From: Luteimonas salinisoli
GTDB lineage: Bacteria > Pseudomonadota > Gammaproteobacteria > Xanthomonadales > Xanthomonadaceae
Reading direction: 5' to 3'
NCBI RefSeq assembly: GCF_013425525.1
Contig: NZ_JACCKA010000070.1
Location: forward strand, 1-58,286
Length of the DNA stretch: 58,286 nt
A program made the position numbers and the translations under genes. This document shows, piece after piece, positions 51,046-58,286 of this stretch. Position 1 is the first letter of the stretch; every line of letters begins with the position of its first letter. The notes under the pieces were generated by a model, which saw nothing but the letters and a program-made list of their open reading frames with translations, did not search any database and was not told where the DNA came from.

Positions 51046-52836
51046 TCAATACACCCGCGCCTTCGGCGGCACGACCTCGACCTCGTCGTCGAGGGTGTAC
51101 ATGTGCACCGGGCGATAGCCGATGAAGGTTTCGCCCTCGTCGCTCACCCAGCACAGGCTGTGCTTGTGCCAATTTTCGTCGTCGCGGTCGCCGTAGTCCT
51201 CGCGCGCATGGGCGCCGCGCGATTCGGTGCGGTTCTCCGCCGAGACGATGGTGGCCAGCGCCTGGCCGAGCAGGTTCTGCAGCTCCAGAGTCTCGACCAG
51301 GTCGGAGTTCCAGACCATCGAGCGGTCGGTGACCTTGACGTCCGCGAACGAGGCATGGATCTCGCGGATCTTCTTCACACCGGCCGCAAGCGTTTCGCCG
51401 GTGCGGAACACCGCGGCGTCCTCCTGCATGGTGCGCTGCATGTTGTCGCGGATCGCCGCGGTGGGGGTGTCGCCGGCAGCGTTGCGCACCCTGTCGAGGT
51501 TGGCCAGGGCGCGGTCGCAGGCGTCTTCGGGCAGGCGCCTGTGCGACTGGCCGGTGCGGATGGTGGTGGCGCAGCGCTCGGCCACCGCGCGGCCGAACAC
51601 CACCAGGTCGAGCAGCGAGTTGGACCCCAGGCGGTTGGCGCCATGCACCGAGACGCACGCAGCCTCGCCGATGGCGTACAGCCCCGGCACCACCGCGTCC
51701 GGATCGCCGTCGCGCAGCTGCACCACCTCGCCGTGGTAGTTGGTGGGAATGCCGCCCATGTTGTAGTGCACGGTGGGCAGCACCGGGATCGGCTGGCGGG
51801 TGACGTCGACGCCGGCGAAGATCTTGGCGGTCTCGGCGATGCCCGGCAGCTTCTCGTGGATGTCGTCGGGATCGAGGTGGGTGAGGTCGAGGTGGATGTG
51901 GTCCTTGCGATCGCCCACGCCGCGACCCTCGCGGATCTCGATGGTCATCGAGCGGCTGACCACGTCGCGGCTCGCCAGGTCCTTGGCATTGGGCGCGTAG
52001 CGCTCCATGAAGCGCTCGCCCTCGGCGTTGCGCAGGATCCCGCCCTCGCCGCGCACGCCCTCGGTGATCAGGCAGCCGGCGCCGTAGATGCCCGTGGGAT
52101 GGAACTGCACGAACTCCATGTCCTGCAGGCCGAGCCCGGCGCGCAGCGCCATGCCGCCGCCATCGCCGGTGCAGGTGTGCGCCGAGGTGCAGCTGAAATA
52201 GGCGCGGCCGTAGCCGCCGGTCGCGAGCACCGTGCCGTGGGCGCGGAACAGGTGCAGCGTGCCCTCGGCCATGTCCAGCGCCAGCACGCCGCGGCAGGCG
52301 CCCTCCTCGTCCATGATCAGGTCGAGCGCGAAGTACTCGACGAAGAAGCGCGCGTCGTGCGCGAGCGACTGCTGGTAAAGCGTGTGCAGCATCGCGTGGC
52401 CGGTGCGGTCGGCCGCGGCGCAGGTGCGTTGCGCGGTGCCCTTGCCGTAGTGCGTGGTCATGCCGCCGAACGGGCGCTGGTAGATCTTGCCGTCCTCGGT
52501 GCGCGAGAACGGCACGCCCTGGTGCTCGAGCTCGATGATCGCCGGGATCGCCTCGCGGCACATGTACTGGATCGCGTCCTGGTCGCCCAGCCAGTCCGAG
52601 CCCTTGATCGTGTCGTAGAAGTGATAGCGCCAGTCGTCCTCGCCCATGTTGCCGAGCGCGGCGGAGATGCCGCCCTGCGCCGCCACAGTATGCGAGCGGG
52701 TCGGGAAGACCTTGGTGATGCAGGCGGTCTTCAGGCCCTTGGCCGCCAGCCCGAAAGTGGCGCGCAGCCCGGCGCCGCCGGCGCCGACCACGATCATGTC
52801 GTACTTGTGTTCGGTGATCTTGTACGCGGAAGTCAT
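51046..52836 (-). CDS. sdhA: Succinate dehydrogenase flavoprotein subunit SdhA
   Basis: A 596-residue flavoprotein oxidising succinate to fumarate in the TCA cycle and respiratory chain. FAD binding: [18 protein letters not shown], with the covalent FAD His in [15 protein letters not shown]. Active-site elements: [27 protein letters not shown] (Arg) and [17 protein letters not shown]. Start at 52836 ([13 protein letters not shown]); the frame stays open upstream through sdhD but that is not a fusion. Its covalent flavinylation would use the SdhE encoded nearby. Confidence 0.98.
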   Translation of the reverse strand: MTSAYKITEHKYDMIVVGAGGAGLRATFGLAAKGLKTACITKVFPTRSHTVAAQGGISAALGNMGEDDWRYHFYDTIKGSDWLGDQDAIQYMCREAIPAIIELEHQGVPFSRTEDGKIYQRPFGGMTTHYGKGTAQRTCAAADRTGHAMLHTLYQQSLAHDARFFVEYFALDLIMDEEGACRGVLALDMAEGTLHLFRAHGTVLATGGYGRAYFSCTSAHTCTGDGGGMALRAGLGLQDMEFVQFHPTGIYGAGCLITEGVRGEGGILRNAEGERFMERYAPNAKDLASRDVVSRSMTIEIREGRGVGDRKDHIHLDLTHLDPDDIHEKLPGIAETAKIFAGVDVTRQPIPVLPTVHYNMGGIPTNYHGEVVQLRDGDPDAVVPGLYAIGEAACVSVHGANRLGSNSLLDLVVFGRAVAERCATTIRTGQSHRRLPEDACDRALANLDRVRNAAGDTPTAAIRDNMQRTMQEDAAVFRTGETLAAGVKKIREIHASFADVKVTDRSMVWNSDLVETLELQNLLGQALATIVSAENRTESRGAHAREDYGDRDDENWHKHSLCWVSDEGETFIGYRPVHMYTLDDEVEVVPPKARVY

Positions 52837-52856
52837 CGGGACCCTTTGTGCAGGCG

Positions 52857-53273
52857 TCAGGCCAGGAACGCGATGCGGCCGATCGCGTACAGCGCGGCGA
52901 GCGAAGCCACCACGCAGAGGAAGGTGACCACGAACTGCAGCGCGACCTCGACCGCGCGCGCGTGCACGTAGTCCTCGATCACCACCTGCAGCCCCATCTG
53001 GGTGTGCCAGAACATCGACAGCGCGAACACCGCCATCAACGTCGCGTTCCAGGGCCGCGCCAGCACCTCGCGCACGGTCTCCAGGTCCGCACCGATCAGC
53101 GACACCAGGGTGCCGACCAGCCAGGGCACCAGCAGCGCCAGCACCACCGCGGTGACCCGCTGCCACCAGAAATGCCCGGTACCGGACTTGGCCGAGCCCA
53201 TGCCGCGGGCGCGGCCGATCGGGCTGCGGAAATCGCGCCGCGCCGGGGCGCGCTCCAGCTTCGCCTCGCTCAT
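52857..53273 (-). CDS. sdhD: Succinate dehydrogenase membrane anchor SdhD
   Basis: A 138-residue anchor with three transmembrane helices. [20 protein letters not shown] and the C-terminal signature [20 protein letters not shown] (heme and quinone residues, H-x3-G-x3-I-x2-DY-x-H) identify it. It overlaps sdhC by 4 bp and precedes sdhA by 20 bp. Confidence 0.95.
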   Translation of the reverse strand: MSEAKLERAPARRDFRSPIGRARGMGSAKSGTGHFWWQRVTAVVLALLVPWLVGTLVSLIGADLETVREVLARPWNATLMAVFALSMFWHTQMGLQVVIEDYVHARAVEVALQFVVTFLCVVASLAALYAIGRIAFLA

Positions 53274-53659
53274 GCTCCACCCCGCAGGGCGAAGACCCAG
53301 ATCAGCGCGGTCAGCACCACGGTCAGGGCGAACACCGCGTAGCCGGAGCGGTAGACTTCCGGCAATTCGAAGCCCCAGCCCGAATCCCACAGCAGGTGGC
53401 GGATACCGTTGAGCAGGTGGTAGACCAGCGCCAGCGAGAAACCGAACGCCGCGAGCATGCCCAGCGGCGAAGCCAGGCAGTCGGCGGCGGCGGCGTAGGC
53501 GTCGCCGCCGCGGGCCACGGCCAGCAGCCACCACACCAGGCCGAACGCGCCGAGCGCGAGCGCGATGCCGGTAGTCCGATGCAGGATCGACATCGTCATG
53601 GTGATCTGCCAGCGGTACACCTGCAGGTGCGGCGACAGGGGGCGTTCGCGGTTCGTCAT
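53270..53659 (-). CDS. sdhC: Succinate dehydrogenase cytochrome b556 subunit SdhC
   Basis: A 129-residue anchor with three helices. [33 protein letters not shown] (Ser and His-Arg near the quinone site) and [16 protein letters not shown] (heme ligand region) are family signatures. First gene of sdhCDAB. Confidence 0.96.
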   Translation of the reverse strand: MTNRERPLSPHLQVYRWQITMTMSILHRTTGIALALGAFGLVWWLLAVARGGDAYAAAADCLASPLGMLAAFGFSLALVYHLLNGIRHLLWDSGWGFELPEVYRSGYAVFALTVVLTALIWVFALRGGA

Positions 53660-53727
53660 CGTCGTGCGGGACTCCTCGCTGGGCGGCGCTGGCCGCGTGG
53701 CTGGACTGGCATGGCTGAGTCTACGGC

Positions 53728-53877
53728 CTAGAAATCGATGCAGCGGCCGTTCTTTTCCCAGTCGCCGTAGCGGGTCGGCTCGGGGCCCTCGCGACCGCCG
53801 GATTCCGGCGGCGCCGGCCGCGCAACGGGCTTTTCCACCTGCGCACGATCCGTGGCGGGGGCGCTTTCACCTATCAT
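53728..53877 (-). CDS. DUF1674 protein, SDHAF4-like succinate dehydrogenase assembly factor
   Basis: A 49-residue protein whose C-terminus GREGPEPTRYGDWEKNGRCIDF, quoted here as GREGPEPTRYGDWEK followed by NGRCIDF, is the defining DUF1674/SDHAF4 (Sdh8) motif. In eukaryotes SDHAF4 binds the flavinylated SdhA before it joins SdhB. The start at 53877 is chosen so as not to overlap the divergent ygfZ start; earlier ATGs at 53922 and 53961 would overlap it. It sits 68 bp upstream of sdhC on the same strand, as expected for an assembly factor. Confidence 0.85.
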   Translation of the reverse strand: MIGESAPATDRAQVEKPVARPAPPESGGREGPEPTRYGDWEKNGRCIDF

Positions 53878-53917
53878 GGCCGGGTCTTTCACGCCGCGAA
53901 GTTTAAGTCCCGCCCCC

Positions 53918-54775
53918 ATGTCCCACAAGTCGACGCCCGCCGGAGGCGATTTTTTCGCCATTCCCGATCACGCCGTGCTCACCCTGGAAGGGCGCGATGC
54001 GGCGAAGTTCGCGCAGGCGCAGTTCATGAACGACGTGGCCGCGCTCGCGCCCGGCCACTGGCAATGGAACGGCTGGCTGACGCCGAAAGGCCGGGTGACG
54101 GCGCTGTTCGCCCTGCTCAAGCAAGAGGACGAACGGCTGTGGCTGCTGCTGGCGGATGCCGCGTCGGCGGGATTCGCCGAAGCCCTGAGCCGTTTCGTGT
54201 TCCGCAGCAAAGTGCGGATCCGCATCGTCGATGGCTTGCACGCCGCCGGTGCGTTCGCCGCGCCTGACCGCGCGCGCGGGGCGGCGTTCGACGGCGGCGA
54301 AGGAGCCGGCATCGAACTGGATTTCGGGACGCCGGCCGGTGCGCGCACCCTGGCGATCGGCGAAGCGGCCGCCGCGGAGGACGCGGACGCCCTCGCCCGC
54401 TGGAACGCCTTCGACCTCGCCCATGGCCGGCCCCGGCTGGACGCGGCCCAGGCCGGGCAATGGACGCCGCAGCAACTCTCGCTGCAGCGCCTGGTCGCCT
54501 ACAGCGTCAAGAAGGGCTGCTACCCGGGCCAGGAGATCGTGGCGCGTACGCACTTCCTCGGCCAGGCCAAGCGCGGCCTGGCGCGGCTGGCCTGCGAGGC
54601 GGAGATCGCTTCCGGCAGCGCGGTGACGGCCGGGGGCAAGGAACTCGGGCGGGTGGTCTGCAGCGGGGCGGGCGAACTGCTCGCGGTGCTGCCGCTGGAA
54701 CGCTCCGACGATTCGCTGGCCGTGGACGGCGCGCCTTGCGTTCCGCAGCCGCTGCTGGAGGGTCTGGCGCGCTGA
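53918..54775 (+). CDS. ygfZ: tRNA-modifying / Fe-S repair folate-binding protein YgfZ
   Basis: A 285-residue protein of the YgfZ/GcvT-like family. The signature KKGCYPGQEIVARTHFLGQAKRGL contains the essential Cys and is quoted in part as VKKGCYPGQEIVARTHF. YgfZ uses folate and helps the assembly or repair of certain Fe-S enzymes such as MiaB. The ATG at 53918 begins 40 bp from the divergent DUF1674 gene. In enterobacteria ygfZ is adjacent to sdhE-ygfX, and here too it flanks the sdh region. Confidence 0.94.
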   Translation: MSHKSTPAGGDFFAIPDHAVLTLEGRDAAKFAQAQFMNDVAALAPGHWQWNGWLTPKGRVTALFALLKQEDERLWLLLADAASAGFAEALSRFVFRSKVRIRIVDGLHAAGAFAAPDRARGAAFDGGEGAGIELDFGTPAGARTLAIGEAAAAEDADALARWNAFDLAHGRPRLDAAQAGQWTPQQLSLQRLVAYSVKKGCYPGQEIVARTHFLGQAKRGLARLACEAEIASGSAVTAGGKELGRVVCSGAGELLAVLPLERSDDSLAVDGAPCVPQPLLEGLAR

Positions 54776-55057
54776 CCGCCGCCCCGGCGCGCCTCCGGCG
54801 GCAGCGTCGTGCGCGCCTATGGCCCGCGCCGGCGGCGTCCGGAGCCGGGCTACCGGGCCCGGGATGTCCCGGCGGATCCGCGCTTGATCCCGCGGCATGG
54901 TCCGCTGCTATGCTCGCGGACCAGGGGGAAGCCGTCGTACGGTCGTCTCCGCCGCCGCCCCGGAAGGCAACCACGCCACCGGACGCGGCGCGCGGCGAGG
55001 GCCGCCGCGAGGGTCGAATCAGGCAGTCGTCTGCTATCGCATCCAGAGGAAGGGGAA

Positions 55058-55555
55058 ATGAAGAGCAATCTCGCACTCACGGCCGTCGCCGCGGCCGCAC
55101 TCGCGCTGTCCGCCTGCACCACCACGCCGCCGCCGCCGCCGCCGGAACCCGAGGCGCCGGCCCTGGCTCCCTCGTCGTTCCTGGAAAAGCTGGCCGCCGA
55201 CGGGCTGTTCGCTTTCGGCAAGTCCAGCCTCGACGACTTCAGTCCGGAAGGCCAGCGGGCGCTGGACGACCTGGCCACCCGTCTCACCTCCGGCCGCGCG
55301 CTTGAGGTCGTGCACGTGATCGGCCATAGCGACCGCATCGGCAGCGCCCAGGGCAACCTGCGGCTGTCCACGCAGCGCGCCGCTGCCGTTCGCGAATACC
55401 TGATCGATCGCGGCGTCCCGGAGGACCGCATCACCGCGGTAGGGCGCGGCAGCGTCGAACCGGTGGTCGAGTGCGAGGGCGATCGCGGCCAGGAGGTGAT
55501 CGACTGCCTGGCGCCGAACCGCCGCGTCGAGGTGCGGGTGCAGTTCGCCGACTGA
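55058..55555 (+). CDS. OmpA-family peptidoglycan-associated lipoprotein
   Basis: A 165-residue protein with strong AGGAAGGGG upstream of the ATG. The signal peptide ends with lipobox LSAC (Cys20), followed by a proline-rich linker (TTPPPPPPEPEAP). The OmpA C-terminal domain has LFAFGKSSLDDFSPEGQRAL, VHVIGHSDRIGSAQGNLRLS, TQRAAAVREYLIDRGV and NRRVEVRV, so it should bind meso-DAP of peptidoglycan. Two cysteines in VECEGDRGQEVIDCLAPNRR could be disulfide-linked. It resembles the short OmpA lipoproteins of xanthomonads. Monocistronic. Confidence 0.92.
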   Translation: MKSNLALTAVAAAALALSACTTTPPPPPPEPEAPALAPSSFLEKLAADGLFAFGKSSLDDFSPEGQRALDDLATRLTSGRALEVVHVIGHSDRIGSAQGNLRLSTQRAAAVREYLIDRGVPEDRITAVGRGSVEPVVECEGDRGQEVIDCLAPNRRVEVRVQFAD

Positions 55556-55564
55556 CGGGCGCGG

Positions 55565-55593
55565 GCGGGCGCATCCCTCCCGGATGCGCCCGC
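55565..55593. terminator. Strong hairpin after the OmpA-type lipoprotein
   Basis: A 12-bp perfect stem GCGGGCGCATCC/GGATGCGCCCGC with loop CTCCC begins 10 bp after the stop. There is no T-tract, so termination is inferred from stem strength and position between convergent genes. Confidence 0.55.
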
Positions 55594-55666
55594 GCTTGCA
55601 ACGGTCCCGCATCGCGGGCGAAGCATCGCTTCGGCGATGGGCGGGCTCCGGTTCGCTGCGCTACGG

Positions 55667-57964
55667 CTACGCAGGCGTTGTCGCCGGCGGCGCCGCCAGC
55701 TCCGCGGCGGCGGCGACGATCTCCTGCTCGGAAGGAATCACCAGGAACGCCGCGCCCGCCAGCGGCGTGAACGTATCGGCGCCGACCACCCGCCGCAGCG
55801 GCCGGTCGCCCAGGCCGGCCTCGACGATGGCGGTGAGGATGCCCTCCCCGACCCCGGCGCTGCGCCGCCCCTCGTCGACCACGATCGTCCGCGCGCACTC
55901 GCCGGCATGGCGGGCGATGGCCGCCTCGTTGAGCGGCAGCAGCCAGCGCAGGTCGACCACCCGCACCTTCCAGCCGTGCGCCGCCTCGATCGCGCGCGCG
56001 GCGCGCAGGCTCATCGGCACGCCGTTGCCGAAAGTCAGGATCGCCAGGTCCGCCGCCTCCGGCGCGTACACGCGCTCCTCGCCGAACGCCAGCGCCCGGT
56101 CGGGCTCCGGATACGGGGTCAGCCACTGGCCGTCGCCGGGCGCGTGCAGGTCCTTGGTCATGTACAGCGCGATCGGTTCGAGGAACGCGCAGACGCGCCC
56201 GTCCACCTTCGCCATCGCCGCCAGGGTGCGCAGCATCATCGCCGCGTCGTCACCGCGCGACGGGCAACCCATCACCAGTCCGGGGATGTCGCGCAGCGCG
56301 GTGACCGAGTTGTCGTTGTGGAAATGCCCGCCGAAACCGCGCTGGTAGCCGAGCGAGGCGATCCGCATCACCATCGGGTTGCGGTACTGGCCGTTGCTGA
56401 AGAACTGCAGGCTGGCGGCCTCGCCGCGGATCTGGTCGCAGGCGTTGTGGAAGTAGGCCAGGTACTGGATCTCCGGGAACGGCAGCATGCCCATGTTGGC
56501 GCAGCCCTGGGCCAGCCCGAGGATGGTGGTCTCGTCGAGCAGGGTGTTGAACACGCGGCGCGCGCCGAAGGCCTTCTGCAGGCCCTTGGTCACGGTGTAC
56601 ACCCCGCCCTTCTGCGCCACGTCCTCGCCGAACAGCAGCGCCTCCGGATACTTGGCGAACAGGTCGTGGAGGGCGTTGTTGATCTGGATCGCCAGATGCC
56701 GCGGCGCCAGCTTTTCCGGCAGCTTGTCCTCGCCCCCGAACACGGCCGCGCGCGCCGCCGCGTGGTCGAAGCGCTCCGCTTCCCCCTGCACCTGGTCCGG
56801 CGTGTACGGCGCGAGCGGCGCGACCACATCCTCCAGCGTCGTCAGCCGCGGACGGCGGTCGGCCTCCTCGACGGCGGCGAAACAGCGCCGGCGGGTGTCC
56901 TCGTACAGCGCCAGCAGCGCCTCCTTCGACAGCAGCCCCGACTCCAGGGCGATGGTCGCCGAACGCAGCAGCGGATCGGCGGCCTCGACCGCGCACAGCT
57001 CGGCGATCGCGCGCCACTCGATCTCGAAATCGGTGCCGGCATGGCCCATCAGCCGGGTGGTGCGCAGGTGCAGGAAAGTCGGGCGCCGGGTCCGTCGGCA
57101 GTGTTCCACCGCCTGCCGGACCTGGCCGTAGCCCGCGGCGAGATCCAGCCCGTCCGCCGCGAAATAGTCGAGGTCGCGACGGCCGGCGAAGCTGCGCGCG
57201 ATCCAGCCGTCCGGCGTCTTCACCGAAATGCCGATGCCGTTGTCCTCGCAGACGAACAGCACCGGCGCCGGCAGGCGCTGGTAGGCGGTCCAGGCGGCGG
57301 CGTTGAACGCGGTCTGCGCGGTGGCGTGGTTGGCGCTGGCGTCGCCGAAGGAGCACACCACGATGCTGTCGTCCGGGACCGGCAGCGCATGACCGATGCG
57401 CCGGCCCTGCTCGATGGCGATCGCGGTGCCCAGCGCCTTGGGCAGGTGCGAGGCGATGGTCGAGGTCTGCGGCAGCACCCACAGCGGCTTGCTGCCCCAC
57501 ACCTTGTGGCGCCCGCCGCTGGCCGGATCGTCCCTGCTGGCGGCGAACGACAGCGCAGAATCCATCACCGGGTCCATGCCCGGCAGCTTGCGGAAGCGCT
57601 CGGCCATGAAACCGCCGCTGCGATAGTGCAGGAACGCCGGATCGGTATGGCGGGTGAGGCGCGCGACCATGGCATTGCCTTCGTGGCCGCTCGAGCCGAT
57701 GGTGTAGAAGACCTTGTTCTGCACCCGCAGCACGCGCGCCATCAGGTCGAGGTGGCGGCTGATGAGCTGCGACTCGAGCAGTTCGACGAGGCCCCGCGCA
57801 TCCAGCGCGCTGCCGGGAAGCACCGGGGCATCGCCCGCAGGGGCCGCAGCCACCGGGCGCTGCCAGTCGCGCACGAACTCGCTGAAGTTGACGTCGCAGA
57901 TCTCGGCGCGGTTGAGGCCGCGCATGCGCGCGGGGATCGGATCGGGCACGGGGCGGAAGGTCAT
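55667..57964 (-). CDS. Fused alpha-beta E1 of a 2-oxoacid dehydrogenase (TPP-dependent)
   Basis: A 765-residue single-chain E1. The N-terminal half is the alpha-type TPP domain (YTIGSSGHEGNAMVARL, YRSGGFMAERF, VVCSFGDASANHATAQTAFN as the GDx-N TPP motif, FVCEDNGIGISV). The C-terminal half is the transketolase-like beta domain (LFGEDVAQKGGVYTVTKGLQ, QYLAYFHNACDQIRGEA). Branched-chain 2-oxoacid dehydrogenase E1 is normally two chains; this fusion is typical of a subset in proteobacteria and Bacteroidetes. No E2 or E3 lies in the window. The 3-methyl-2-oxobutanoate assignment is probable, not certain. Confidence 0.88.
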   Translation of the reverse strand: MTFRPVPDPIPARMRGLNRAEICDVNFSEFVRDWQRPVAAAPAGDAPVLPGSALDARGLVELLESQLISRHLDLMARVLRVQNKVFYTIGSSGHEGNAMVARLTRHTDPAFLHYRSGGFMAERFRKLPGMDPVMDSALSFAASRDDPASGGRHKVWGSKPLWVLPQTSTIASHLPKALGTAIAIEQGRRIGHALPVPDDSIVVCSFGDASANHATAQTAFNAAAWTAYQRLPAPVLFVCEDNGIGISVKTPDGWIARSFAGRRDLDYFAADGLDLAAGYGQVRQAVEHCRRTRRPTFLHLRTTRLMGHAGTDFEIEWRAIAELCAVEAADPLLRSATIALESGLLSKEALLALYEDTRRRCFAAVEEADRRPRLTTLEDVVAPLAPYTPDQVQGEAERFDHAAARAAVFGGEDKLPEKLAPRHLAIQINNALHDLFAKYPEALLFGEDVAQKGGVYTVTKGLQKAFGARRVFNTLLDETTILGLAQGCANMGMLPFPEIQYLAYFHNACDQIRGEAASLQFFSNGQYRNPMVMRIASLGYQRGFGGHFHNDNSVTALRDIPGLVMGCPSRGDDAAMMLRTLAAMAKVDGRVCAFLEPIALYMTKDLHAPGDGQWLTPYPEPDRALAFGEERVYAPEAADLAILTFGNGVPMSLRAARAIEAAHGWKVRVVDLRWLLPLNEAAIARHAGECARTIVVDEGRRSAGVGEGILTAIVEAGLGDRPLRRVVGADTFTPLAGAAFLVIPSEQEIVAAAAELAAPPATTPA

Positions 57965-58053
57965 CGTGTGCGTAGGCGGCGGTCGAAGCTGGCTATTGTC
58001 CTACACCCGGAGCACGGGCGGCCGCCAGCGCCCGGCTATGCCGGGGCGTCGCC

Positions 58054-58161
58054 GTAGGAGCGTGCCATGCACGCGAAAGCCGGCGCGCCCGGGTGCATCG
58101 GGAATCTCCGCCGACCCGACCGGAGCCACCCGCTGCCTTCGCGGCCACGGGCCGCTCCTAC
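58054..58161. repeat. REPIN-like composite repeat downstream of the E1 gene
   Basis: The element runs GTAGGAGCGTGCCATGCACG, a middle including CCGCCGACCCGACCG, and an inverted right palindrome CGCGGCCACGGGCCGCTCCTAC, quoted here from GGCCACGGGCCGCTCCTAC. Both ends carry the GTAG head facing outward (108 bp). It is the reverse of the 42902-43010 copy. The rest of 57965-58286 shows no gene. Confidence 0.8.
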
Positions 58162-58286
58162 AACGGTTCGTATCCTGCGCGCCCTCCTCGGACCGCCGAC
58201 GCTTCGGTGGGCCACCACCCTGCGCCGTGTCCAGCGGCAGTCCGGCGGGATTTCGACCAAGCGAGTATCGGGGAGCGACTCGAAAT

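Noticed and set aside
51046..53280. Apparent SdhD-SdhA fusion frame
   Set aside because: The sdhA frame is open upstream, but the translation there is not SdhD, which lies in another frame. sdhA has its own standard start at 52836.
54884..54915. Possible promoter TTGATC-19-TATGCT for the OmpA-type lipoprotein
   Set aside because: The spacer is 19 bp and the match is modest; it is too weak to list as a feature.

Overview
The window is a GC-rich, densely packed bacterial chromosome segment. Several features point to the Lysobacteraceae/Xanthomonadaceae (a Lysobacter or Luteimonas-like gammaproteobacterium). These are the gene order (ftsY-mutY-yggX, uvrC-pgsA-tRNA-Gly/Cys/Leu, exbB-exbD-msbA-lpxK-kdsB, lolC-lolD, sdhCDAB), the large TonB-dependent receptors, and palindromic repeats with a GTAG head. 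The family assignment is inference from gene content; no 16S gene or other taxonomic marker is present. There is no phage, insertion sequence or CRISPR array.

Layout. 1-3470: the 3' part of ftsY, then an AsmA-like protein, mutY and yggX, each overlapping the next by 4 bp. 3437-9802: a DUF6491 lipoprotein, tRNA-Phe, a DUF885 peptidase-like protein, a TPR-like protein, tRNA-Val, a TetR regulator coupled to an Lnt/nitrilase-like membrane protein, and a small acidic protein. 10002-25641: an accessory locus of nine secreted, membrane or regulatory proteins plus an ArsC-like protein. 25721-31906: a membrane-anchored GltB-like protein, a nucleotide-sugar dehydrogenase, and the ybhP-clsB-ybhN phospholipid operon. 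32069-35531: three tRNAs, pgsA and uvrC. 35632-45443: a thioredoxin-NHL protein, a low-molecular-weight tyrosine phosphatase, the LPS/lipid A set kdsB, lpxK, msbA with exbBD, and comEC. 45842-48873: an AAC(3)-I-like acetyltransferase, a small membrane protein and lolCD. 48928-54775: ygfX, sdhE, a MAPEG protein, sdhBADC, a DUF1674 (SDHAF4) protein and ygfZ. 55058-57964: an OmpA-type lipoprotein and a fused 2-oxoacid dehydrogenase E1.

The most interesting region is 10002-25641. Three transcription units encode two TonB-dependent receptors, a VanX-type D-Ala-D-Ala dipeptidase, a class C beta-lactamase-fold hydrolase, a periplasmic transglutaminase-fold protein, a YkfC-like NlpC/P60 lipoprotein, an L-Ala-D/L-Glu epimerase, a MurR/RpiR-type SIS regulator and an acidic amino-acid symporter. 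Together they read as a pathway that takes up and catabolises peptidoglycan-derived peptides. The two receptor operons start from near-identical promoters (TTGAC, 17 bp, TACACA), and the enzyme operon diverges from one of them. The functional assignment is inference from families and layout.

Other notable points are: a TetR gene whose 21-bp near-perfect operator covers its own -10 and start codon on an apparently leaderless mRNA; four copies or parts of a ~108-bp REPIN-like element; a second inverted repeat inside the sdh operon whose sequence also encodes the N-terminus of LolD; a thioredoxin-NHL protein that has lost its redox cysteines; and two succinate dehydrogenase assembly factors bracketing sdhCDAB.
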